5,055 nt of DNA from Pseudolabrys sp. GTDB taxonomy: Bacteria > Pseudomonadota > Alphaproteobacteria > Rhizobiales > Xanthobacteraceae. The notes under the pieces were generated by a model. That model did not search any database, was not told the origin of the DNA, and was given only the letters and a program-made list of their open reading frames with translations. Made by a program: the position numbers and the translations under genes. Within the stretch, counting starts at the first letter, position 1, and the number at the start of each line of letters is the position of its first letter. Positions 1 to 5,055 of the stretch are shown piece by piece. Location: the NCBI GenBank assembly GCA_026125925.1, contig JAHCKF010000275.1, forward strand, positions 1-5,055, in the 5' to 3' direction.

Positions 1-1
1 G

Positions 2-658
2 AACTGTCTGACGCAATTCATCGACGACGACGAGCGCATCATCACCTGCGAAGACGCCGCCGAACTTCAATTGCAGCAGCCGCACGTGGTGCGCCTGGAA
101 ACGCGTCCGCCCAACCTCGAAGGCGAAGGCCAGGTGACGATGCGCGATCTGGTGCGCAACTGCCTGCGTATGCGCCCGGAACGCATCATCGTCGGCGAAG
201 TCCGCGGACCGGAAGCCTTCGATCTTCTGCAGGCCATGAACACCGGCCATGACGGCTCGATGGGCACGCTGCACGCCAACAACCCGCGCGAAGCGCTGTC
301 GCGTTGCGAATCGATGATCACGATGGGCGGCTTCTCCCTGCCCTCGCGCACCATTCGCGAGATGATCGTCGCCTCGGTGGACGTCGTCATCCAGGCGGCG
401 CGCCTGCGCGACGGCTCGCGCCGCATCACGCACATCACCGAGGTGATGGGCATGGAAGGCGACGTCATCATCACCCAGGACCTGTTCGTCTACGACATGG
501 TTGGCGAAGCCGCCGACGGCTCGATCATCGGCCAGCATCGCTCGACCGGCATCGGCCGACCGCGCTTCTGGGATCGCGCGCGCTACTACGGCGAGGAAAA
601 ACGGCTGGCTGCGGCGCTCGATGCCGCCGAAGCGGCCAACGAAGCCATTCGCGTCTGA
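2..658 (+). CDS. cpaF: CpaF/TadA-type pilus secretion ATPase, C-terminal part (5' end outside window)
   Basis: This is the C-terminal 218 residues of the hexameric ATPase that powers Tad/Flp pilus assembly at the cytoplasmic face of the inner membrane. The reading frame is open from base 2. The first residues, NCLTQFI, are those that normally follow the Walker A GKTTLL of this family, so the nucleotide-binding loop lies just outside the window. Visible family motifs, numbered from the first visible residue, are ERIITCED (about 11-18), [11 protein letters not shown] (33-43), the Walker B segment [12 protein letters not shown] (61-72, with Glu66) and the His-box [10 protein letters not shown] (85-94, with His91). 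The protein ends in a charged, alanine-rich tail and stops with TGA at 656-658. tadB starts 14 nt downstream, so the two are almost certainly co-transcribed. Motifs and neighbours exclude a type IV conjugation VirB11 or a PilB/GspE ATPase as the better name. The family is certain; only the N-terminal half is unseen. Confidence 0.96.
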   Translation, partial: NCLTQFIDDDERIITCEDAAELQLQQPHVVRLETRPPNLEGEGQVTMRDLVRNCLRMRPERIIVGEVRGPEAFDLLQAMNTGHDGSMGTLHANNPREALSRCESMITMGGFSLPSRTIREMIVASVDVVIQAARLRDGSRRITHITEVMGMEGDVIITQDLFVYDMVGEAADGSIIGQHRSTGIGRPRFWDRARYYGEEKRLAAALDAAEAANEAIRV

Positions 659-660
659 GC

Positions 661-666
661 GGGAGG
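661..666 (+). promoter_or_regulatory. Ribosome binding site of tadB
   Basis: GGGAGG lies 6 nt before the ATG at 673, an almost perfect anti-Shine-Dalgarno match. It decides the tadB start against the much longer open frame that begins at 304 inside cpaF. Confidence 0.8.
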
Positions 667-672
667 TCGGGC

Positions 673-1644
673 ATGGACCAACTGCCGATCTTCATTCTCG
701 CGGCGCTCGCCGTCGGCGGCATCGCCTACGTCTTCATCTATCCGATCCTGTCCGGCGAGAAGGCCGCAGAAAAGCGCATGGCCAGCGTCGCCAAGGCGCA
801 ACCGATCTCGCGCGCGACGCGCGCCAGCCCGCAGAAGAGCCGCCGCGATACCATCGAGAACACGCTCAAGGAATTCGAGGAACGGCACAAGAAGACCAAG
901 TCGCCGCCGCTCGCGGTCCGCATCGCGCAGTCGGGCCTGAGCTGGTCGAAACAAACGTTCTTCGTGGTGTCGGCCGCCGTCGGCTTCGTCCTGTTCCTGC
1001 TCGGCTTTGCCTCCGGTGCCGGGCTGCTGCCGGCGCTCGGCCTCGGCTTTGCCGGCGCCTTCGGCCTGCCGCGCTGGTGGCTTGGCTTCCTGAAGAAGCG
1101 GCGCGAGAACAAGTTTCTCAACGCCTTTCCCGACGCCGTCGACGTCATCGTCCGCGGCGTCAAGGCCGGCCTGCCGCTGCTCGACTGCATCAAGATGATC
1201 ACGGTCGACTCGCCCGAGCCGGTGCGCTCGGAGTTCCGCGCCATCCTCGAGACCCAGGCCATCGGCATGCCGCTGGGCGAAGCCTGCGGCAAGCTCTATG
1301 AGCGCATGCCGCTGCCGGAAGCCAACTTCTTCGGCATCGTCATCGCCATCCAGCAGAAGGCCGGCGGCAACCTGGCGGAGACTCTGGGCAACCTGTCGCG
1401 CGTGCTGCGCGACCGCAAGAAGATGAAAGCCAAGATCCAGGCGATGTCGCAGGAAGCCAAGGCTTCCGCCGCGATCATCGGCTGTCTGCCGCTCGCGGTG
1501 ATGACGCTGGTGTGGCTGACCAGCCCCGCCTACATCAACCTGCTGTTCACCGAGCCGCTCGGCAACGTCATGCTGGCTGGCTCGGCGGTGTGGATGACGA
1601 TGGGCGTTCTGGTGATGAAGAAAATGATCAATTTCGACTTCTGA
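673..1644 (+). CDS. tadB: Tad pilus inner-membrane platform protein TadB
   Basis: This 323-residue integral membrane protein belongs to the type II secretion F (GspF/PilC-like) superfamily. With TadC it forms the platform on which CpaF acts to extract and polymerise Flp pilin. Hydrophobic segments are at about 6-26, 96-113 and 115-132 (running into the PRWWLGFLKKRR boundary), with a C-terminal pair at about 266-284 and 298-315. The T2SF domain lies at about 150-285, opening with NAFPDAVDVIVRGVKAGLPL and including the conserved AIQQKAGGNLAETLGNLS stretch (225-242). A basic, helical cytoplasmic linker (about 29-90) follows the first membrane segment, as is usual for TadB. The start is fixed by GGGAGG 6 nt upstream and by the fact that the extended frame upstream reads low-complexity Arg/His antisense-like peptide out of frame with cpaF. 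It sits 14 nt after cpaF and 13 nt before tadC. No truncation or missing region is seen. Confidence 0.95.
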   Translation: MDQLPIFILAALAVGGIAYVFIYPILSGEKAAEKRMASVAKAQPISRATRASPQKSRRDTIENTLKEFEERHKKTKSPPLAVRIAQSGLSWSKQTFFVVSAAVGFVLFLLGFASGAGLLPALGLGFAGAFGLPRWWLGFLKKRRENKFLNAFPDAVDVIVRGVKAGLPLLDCIKMITVDSPEPVRSEFRAILETQAIGMPLGEACGKLYERMPLPEANFFGIVIAIQQKAGGNLAETLGNLSRVLRDRKKMKAKIQAMSQEAKASAAIIGCLPLAVMTLVWLTSPAYINLLFTEPLGNVMLAGSAVWMTMGVLVMKKMINFDF

Positions 1645-1657
1645 CGATGTTGGACCG

Positions 1658-2632
1658 ATGATCGACCTGATTTCAAATGCGATGAACGCCCAGACGATGA
1701 CCGTGGTTCTCGCCGCGGTCGCGGCGATGGCGACCGTGCTGACCATCGCCATGCCGATCGTCTTCGCCAATCCGCTCGACAAGCGCATGAAGGCCGTGGC
1801 CCTCGAACGCGAGAAGATCCGCGCCCGCGAACGCGAGCGCATGGCTCAGCAGAAGGACAAGATATCGCTGCGGCAATCGCCGAAGCAGTACATCCAGAGG
1901 ACCGTCGACAACTTCAACTTGAACAAGTGGTTCGGTCAGGAGGAAGCGCGGTTGAAGCTGGTGCAGGCCGGCTATCGCGGCCAGGCGCCCTACATCACCT
2001 TCCTGTTTGTGCGCATGGTGACGCCGATCGCGGCGTTCATGGTCGCCGCCTTCTATCTGTTCGTCGTCACCGACTTCGGACAGCCGGCCAGCGTGAAGCT
2101 CGGTCTGTGCATCGGCGCCGCCTATCTCGGCATGCACCTGCCGCTGATGCTGTTGAAGAACAAGATTCAGAAGCGCCAGACCTCGATCAAGCGCGCCTTC
2201 CCCGACACGCTCGACCTGCTGCTGATCTGCGTCGAATCCGGCATGTCGATCGAAGCGGCGCTGAAGAAGGTCAGCGAGGAGATCGGCACGCAGTCGGTGC
2301 CGCTGGCCGAAGAGCTGACCTTGACCACCGCGGAGCTGTCCTACCTGCCCGATCGCCGGCAGGCCTACGACAATCTCGCCAAGCGCACCGATCTCGAAGG
2401 CGTCAAATCGGTGTGTATGGCGCTCACCCAGGCGGAGAAATATGGCACGCCGCTCGCCAACATGCTGCGCGTCATGGCGCAGGAGAATCGCGACATGCGC
2501 ATGTCCGAGGCGGAAAAGAAGGCCGCCGGCCTGCCGCCGAAGCTGACCGTGCCGATGATCCTGTTCTTCCTGCCGGTGCTGTTTATCGTGATCCTCGGGC
2601 CGGCCGCGATCAAGGTGATGGCGCTGAAATAA
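1658..2632 (+). CDS. tadC: Tad pilus inner-membrane platform protein TadC
   Basis: This 324-residue protein is a second T2SF-superfamily platform protein and the partner of TadB. It is nearly the same length, as expected for the duplicated pair. Membrane segments are predicted at about 13-36, 114-137, 146-167 and 298-320. Between the first and second is a highly charged helix (about 41-70, rich in Arg, Glu and Lys). The T2SF domain starts at about residue 180 with RAFPDTLDLLLICVESGMS and contains the diagnostic ALTQAEKYGTPLANMLRVMA stretch (255-274); it ends in LPPKLTVPMILFFLPVLFIVILGP, typical of TadC. Only a weak Shine-Dalgarno (TTGGA, 1650-1654) precedes the ATG, and the gap to tadB is 13 nt, so translational coupling to tadB is likely. 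An in-frame ATG at 1682 is possible but would cut into the first membrane segment's leader and has no better ribosome site. It is the last gene of the operon visible here, and no clear terminator follows. Confidence 0.95.
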   Translation: MIDLISNAMNAQTMTVVLAAVAAMATVLTIAMPIVFANPLDKRMKAVALEREKIRARERERMAQQKDKISLRQSPKQYIQRTVDNFNLNKWFGQEEARLKLVQAGYRGQAPYITFLFVRMVTPIAAFMVAAFYLFVVTDFGQPASVKLGLCIGAAYLGMHLPLMLLKNKIQKRQTSIKRAFPDTLDLLLICVESGMSIEAALKKVSEEIGTQSVPLAEELTLTTAELSYLPDRRQAYDNLAKRTDLEGVKSVCMALTQAEKYGTPLANMLRVMAQENRDMRMSEAEKKAAGLPPKLTVPMILFFLPVLFIVILGPAAIKVMALK

Positions 2633-2649
2633 CCGCGACCTGGGTTGCG

Positions 2650-3465
2650 TCAGCCGCCCGGATTCGGCGGCGGCACGTAATTCTTGCCACCGCGCTTGCG
2701 CTCGGCCAGGACCTGCTTGAGATAATCGACATTGGCGGCCGCTTCGTCGGCGGGCAGCCCCTGGCGGGCGATCTGCTCGGCCTCGGCAAACTTGCCGCGC
2801 AGGCCGACCACCAGCGCCAGATTCTGCCGCACCTTGGGCTCGGCGCCCGGCTGCGCCGCGGCGCGGCGCAAGGTGTCCTCGGCGCGCTTGAGATCCTTCA
2901 TCAGCAGATAGGACAGGCCGAGATTGGACAGCACCGACGGCTCGTCCGGCATCAGCTTGAGCGCCGACGTGTAATGCTGCTGCGCTTCGGGATGACGGCC
3001 CAACTGGTCCAGCACCGCGCCTTGCGCATTGAGGATGCGCCAGTCCGGATTGTCCGGCGTATGCGCCCGGCCGAGCACATCGAGCGCCTGCTGCAGGTTG
3101 CCGGCGGCGGCGAGCGCGCGGCCGTATTCACCGAGCAGCGGCATGTTCTGGGGATTGCGGATCGCCGCCTGCTCCAGCACCGCGACCGCCTGGGCGCGCT
3201 GGCCGATAGCGCGCAGCGCCCTGGCATATTTGATGGCCGCCTCGACGTTGGACTGGTCCTGGCGGTAGCGCGCGCCCCACGCTTCCATCGACTGGCGCCA
3301 CTCGGCATCGCTGCGCGGATTGTCGTCGGCGCTGGCGCGGATGTTGCCGATGGAGCCGGTGACGTCCGAATTGGTGGTGTTGCAGCCGGCGAGGCCGAGC
3401 GACAGCACGGCGGCCAGGGCCGCCAATGCGAGGGTACGGCGTGGCGCGGGGGAAAAGTGACGCAT
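2650..3465 (-). CDS. tadD: TPR-repeat lipoprotein, TadD-like Tad pilus assembly factor
   Basis: From the chosen start this is a 271-residue exported lipoprotein. The N-terminus MRHFSPAPRRTLALAALA has two arginines, then a hydrophobic stretch ending in lipobox LAGC (lipidated Cys28). After a Ser/Asn/Asp-rich linker come five TPR units in exact 34-residue register, at about 73-106, 107-140, 141-174, 175-208 and 209-242; each carries the expected small and aromatic positions (for example LGLSYLLMKDLKRAED in the fourth). The C-terminus ends PPPNPGG. TadD proteins are TPR lipoproteins thought to help the secretin CpaC/RcpA assemble in the outer membrane; the name here rests on adjacency to tadC. 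Start: ATGs at 3504, 3471 and 3465 are in frame. I prefer 3465 because it gives a 28-residue signal peptide and has GCGGGA upstream, whereas 3504 has no ribosome site and adds a proline-rich leader. The gene is convergent with tadC, 17 nt apart, so it is a separate transcription unit. Confidence 0.88.
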   Translation of the reverse strand: MRHFSPAPRRTLALAALAAVLSLGLAGCNTTNSDVTGSIGNIRASADDNPRSDAEWRQSMEAWGARYRQDQSNVEAAIKYARALRAIGQRAQAVAVLEQAAIRNPQNMPLLGEYGRALAAAGNLQQALDVLGRAHTPDNPDWRILNAQGAVLDQLGRHPEAQQHYTSALKLMPDEPSVLSNLGLSYLLMKDLKRAEDTLRRAAAQPGAEPKVRQNLALVVGLRGKFAEAEQIARQGLPADEAAANVDYLKQVLAERKRGGKNYVPPPNPGG

Positions 3466-3513
3466 GGGCATCCCGCTGATGCGAGGGGAGACTTGCGGCG
3501 GCATGGTTCAGCA

Positions 3514-3542
3514 ATAAAACGTTAACCCTAACGAGTGGTTAA
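3514..3542 (-). promoter_or_regulatory. Candidate sigma70-like promoter for tadD
   Basis: Reading the minus strand, TTAACC (3542-3537, 4 of 6 to TTGACA) and TTTTAT (3519-3514, 4 of 6 to TATAAT) are separated by exactly 17 nt. Transcription would begin near 3506, just before the upstream ATG at 3504; this fits translation from 3471 or 3465 with a leader of about 35-40 nt. Matches are modest, so this is a candidate only. Confidence 0.35.
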
Positions 3543-3545
3543 CCC
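3520..3545. promoter_or_regulatory. Paired GTTAACCC boxes upstream of tadD (possible CtrA-like or other regulator site)
   Basis: Two identical octamers GTTAACCC occur at 3521-3528 and 3538-3545, 17 nt apart start to start. The first is also part of an inverted repeat, CGTTA-ACCC-TAACG (3520-3533). In alphaproteobacteria TTAACC is the core of a CtrA half-site (TTAACCAT; the full site is TTAA-N7-TTAA). The spacing here (TTAA-N13-TTAA) is not the canonical full site, so CtrA is only one possibility. The boxes overlap the -35 and spacer of the candidate tadD promoter, a position suited to regulation. Confidence 0.35.
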
Positions 3546-3547
3546 GC

Positions 3548-3668
3548 CTTCACCCTCCCCTGCAGGGGGAGGGTCGCATGCCGAAGGCATGCGGGGTGGG
3601 GTGGCACAGGTTCACCCCCTCCCGACGCGCTACGCGCGTCGACCTCCCCCCTCCAGGGGGAGGTGAAG
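3548..3668. repeat. 121-bp BIME-like palindromic intergenic repeat of rhizobial type
   Basis: The element is two inverted 56-nt units (3548-3603 and 3613-3668) around the 9-nt spacer 3604-3612. Each unit holds two hairpins and a G-rich tail. In the first unit, ACCCTCCCC (3552-3560) pairs with 3566-3574 (9 bp, 5-nt loop) and CGCATGCC (3575-3582) pairs with 3586-3593 (8 bp, GAA loop). In the second unit, 3642-3650 pairs with 3656-3664 (9 bp, 5-nt loop) and CGACGCGC (3623-3630) pairs with 3634-3641 (8 bp, TAC loop). The tails GGGGTGGGGTG (3593-3603) and CACCCCCTCCC (3613-3623) can pair with each other. The outer ends CTTCACC and GGTGAAG are inverted. From general knowledge, C/G-rich dispersed elements of this look, including the spurious peptide LPLQGRVKAG on the minus strand, are frequent in Hyphomicrobiales genomes. 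It lies between divergent genes, so it is not acting as their terminator. Confidence 0.88.
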
Positions 3669-3691
3669 CAAGCTGATGTTTGACCTATAAG
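3663..3691 (+). promoter_or_regulatory. Candidate promoter for the aminopeptidase gene
   Basis: TATAAG (3686-3691, 5 of 6 to TATAAT) lies 17 nt after GTGAAG (3663-3668), a weak -35 match of 3 of 6. If correct, the -35 hexamer is the very end of the palindromic repeat, and transcription would begin near 3698, giving a leader of about 20 nt. This is a consensus match only. Confidence 0.3.
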
Positions 3692-3707
3692 CCGTCCGAC
3701 AGCTAAC

Positions 3708-3711
3708 GGAG
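3708..3711 (+). promoter_or_regulatory. Ribosome binding site of the aminopeptidase gene
   Basis: GGAG lies 6 nt before the ATG at 3718, with good spacing. It supports this start, which also gives a normal N-terminus for the family. Confidence 0.7.
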
Positions 3712-3717
3712 CCTCGA

Positions 3718-5055
3718 ATGCACCCTGTTTTTGCCGCCAGCGAGACGCGCGGCACCCCGATCTGGTTCGTGCACGCCGGCAATGCCGAGGCCGTGCTGGC
3801 GGGCTTTGGCGAGCGCGAGCGCACCTTTGCCGCCGCCGCGGGCTTCGAGGCCAAGCCGGGGAAGCTGCTGCTGATTCCGGCGCAAGACGGCAAGCTTGCC
3901 GGCGTGCTGTACGGCCTGGAGAAGCCCGGCGATCCAATCGACGTCTTCCGCCCGGGCGCCCTGGTCAACCTGCTGCCGGCCGGCACCTATCGCTTCGCCA
4001 ATGCGCCCCACGATGCCCGCCTTGCGGCGCTGGCCTTCGCCACCGGCGCCTACCAGTTCACCCGCTACCGCAAGGGCGAGTCCCGCAAGGTCCGCCTCGT
4101 CCTGCCGAAAGGCGTCGACGGCGACGACGTCACCCAGATCGCCGAAGGCGTCGCCCTCGCCCGCGACCTTATCAACACGCCGGCCAACGATCTCGGCCCC
4201 GACGAACTCGAGGCCGCGGCGCGCAAGCTCGCTTCGGCGCACGGCGCCAAGATTCACGTAACCGGCGGCGAGAAGCTCGCGAAAGAATTTCCGCTGATCC
4301 ACGCCGTCGGCATGGGCTCGCCTCGCGCGCCGCGCCTGATCGACATCACCTGGGGCAAGGAGAAAGACCCCAAGGTGACGTTGGTCGGCAAGGGCGTCTG
4401 CTTCGATACCGGGGGCCTCGACATCAAGCCGTCGAGCGGCATGCTCAACATGAAGAAGGACATGGGCGGCGCAGCCAGCGTGCTCGGACTCGCCCACATG
4501 GTCATGGCGAGCAAGATGAAGCTGCGCCTGCGCGTGTTGATCCCGGCGGTCGAGAACTCGGTGTCGGGCAAGAGCTTCCGGCCGCGCGACGTCTACGCCT
4601 CGCGCAAGGGGCTGACGGTCGAGATCGGCAATACCGACGCCGAGGGCCGCCTCGTGCTCGCCGACGCCCTGACGCTGGCCTGCGAAGACAAACCGGCGCT
4701 ACTCGCCGATTTCGCGACGCTCACTGGCGCCGCCCGCGTCGCGCTCGGCGCGTCGCTGCCGGCGATGTTCAGCAATGACGACAGACTCGCCGCCGACATG
4801 GCCAAGTTCGGCCTCGCCGAAAACGATCCGGTGTGGCGTCTGCCGCTGTGGCAACCCTACGAGGCCCAACTCGATTCGCGCGTTTCCGACATCAACAATA
4901 TCGGCAGCGACGGTTTCGGCGGCGCCATCATCGCCGCGCTGTTCCTGAAGAAGTTCGTCGATGTGCCGTCCTGGGTCCACTTCGACATCTTCGCCTGGAC
5001 CCCGTCGGCACGGCCCGGCCGCCCCGAGGGCGGCGAACTGATGGCGGCGCGGGCG
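3718..5055 (+). CDS. M17 leucyl aminopeptidase family protein (3' end outside window)
   Basis: This is a cytosolic two-metal aminopeptidase that removes N-terminal residues from peptides, and 446 residues are visible. The M17 catalytic domain is complete at its active site. GKGVCFDTGGLDIKPSSG starts at residue 224, MKKDMGGAA at 245, and the M17 signature NTDAEGRL covers 305-312. Predicted metal ligands are Lys225, Asp230, Asp248, Asp307 and Glu309; catalytic residues are Lys237 and Arg311. The spacing between these residues equals that of E. coli PepA (K270, D275, K282, D293, D352, E354, R356). The N-terminal domain (about 1-135) is shorter than in E. coli PepA and poorly conserved, so this is a PepA/PepB-like paralogue and I give no symbol. 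The visible part runs through FDIFAWTPSARPGRPEGGE to MAARA, so probably only about 10-15 residues are missing. It is transcribed divergently from tadD; a functional link to the pilus is not indicated. Confidence 0.94.
   Translation, partial: MHPVFAASETRGTPIWFVHAGNAEAVLAGFGERERTFAAAAGFEAKPGKLLLIPAQDGKLAGVLYGLEKPGDPIDVFRPGALVNLLPAGTYRFANAPHDARLAALAFATGAYQFTRYRKGESRKVRLVLPKGVDGDDVTQIAEGVALARDLINTPANDLGPDELEAAARKLASAHGAKIHVTGGEKLAKEFPLIHAVGMGSPRAPRLIDITWGKEKDPKVTLVGKGVCFDTGGLDIKPSSGMLNMKKDMGGAASVLGLAHMVMASKMKLRLRVLIPAVENSVSGKSFRPRDVYASRKGLTVEIGNTDAEGRLVLADALTLACEDKPALLADFATLTGAARVALGASLPAMFSNDDRLAADMAKFGLAENDPVWRLPLWQPYEAQLDSRVSDINNIGSDGFGGAIIAALFLKKFVDVPSWVHFDIFAWTPSARPGRPEGGELMAARA

Noticed and set aside
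304..672. N-terminal extension of the tadB frame into cpaF
   Set aside because: The extra 123 residues overlap cpaF out of frame and are Arg/His-rich nonsense. The ATG at 673 has a strong ribosome site and starts the expected TadB sequence.
586..1842. Long minus-strand open frame (418 codons) antisense to tadB
   Set aside because: It mirrors the codon bias of tadB and tadC in GC-rich DNA, has a low-complexity Arg/His/Ala-rich translation with no recognisable domain, and lies wholly opposite well-supported genes.
2653..2671. Possible terminator hairpin between tadC and tadD (GCCGCC, 7-nt loop, GGCGGC)
   Set aside because: The 6-bp stem lies inside the tadD coding end (the Pro/Gly tail) and is not followed by a T-run on either strand. 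Such GC-rich matches are expected by chance here.
1927..3525. Plus-strand 532-codon frame across tadC and the tadD region
   Set aside because: It is a shadow of tadC (shifted frame) and of tadD (antisense). The real genes show family motifs, a lipoprotein signal and exact 34-residue TPR register.
3548..3668. Repeat hairpins as rho-independent terminators or a CRISPR array
   Set aside because: Both flanking genes are transcribed away from the element and no T-tract follows any hairpin. There are only two inverted units with no regular spacers, so it is not a CRISPR array.
3539..3937. Minus-strand frame reading through the repeat (peptide with LPLQGRVKAG)
   Set aside because: Peptides of this kind are typical mis-annotations produced by C/G-rich palindromic repeats of Hyphomicrobiales. 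There is no ribosome site or domain, and it lies antisense to the aminopeptidase.

Overview
The base composition is GC-rich. The gene content (a cpa/tad pilus operon end, a TPR lipoprotein and an M17 aminopeptidase) and a palindromic intergenic repeat of a familiar rhizobial type point to an alphaproteobacterium, most likely Hyphomicrobiales (Rhizobiales; Bradyrhizobium, Rhodopseudomonas or Xanthobacteraceae relatives). That placement is inference from gene order and protein character; no species call is justified.

Layout. Positions 2-2632 hold the 3' end of a plus-strand Tad/Flp (Cpa) pilus operon: the C-terminal part of the CpaF/TadA secretion ATPase, then the paired inner-membrane platform proteins TadB and TadC, with gaps of only 14 and 13 nt. 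Positions 2650-3465 hold, on the minus strand and convergent with tadC (17-nt gap), a lipoprotein made of five 34-residue TPR repeats, best read as the TadD pilotin-like assembly factor. Positions 3466-3717 are a divergent control region with a candidate tadD promoter, two GTTAACCC boxes and a 121-bp palindromic repeat. Positions 3718-5055 hold a plus-strand M17 leucyl-aminopeptidase-family protein with all metal and catalytic residues, cut by the window edge close to its C-terminus.

How they work together. CpaF hydrolyses ATP in the cytoplasm, TadB and TadC form the membrane platform that couples this to pilin extraction, and TadD is an outer-membrane-directed lipoprotein thought to help the secretin assemble. 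TadD is on its own transcription unit here, so it can be regulated separately from the operon. The aminopeptidase is a housekeeping peptidase with no evident link to the pilus.

The genes are ordinary and I see no undescribed multi-gene system. The most interesting structure is the intergenic repeat. It consists of two inverted 56-nt units around a 9-nt spacer, and the units differ at 18 positions, of which 14 form seven compensated base pairs in two hairpin stems. That pattern shows that the fold, rather than the sequence, is what is kept.
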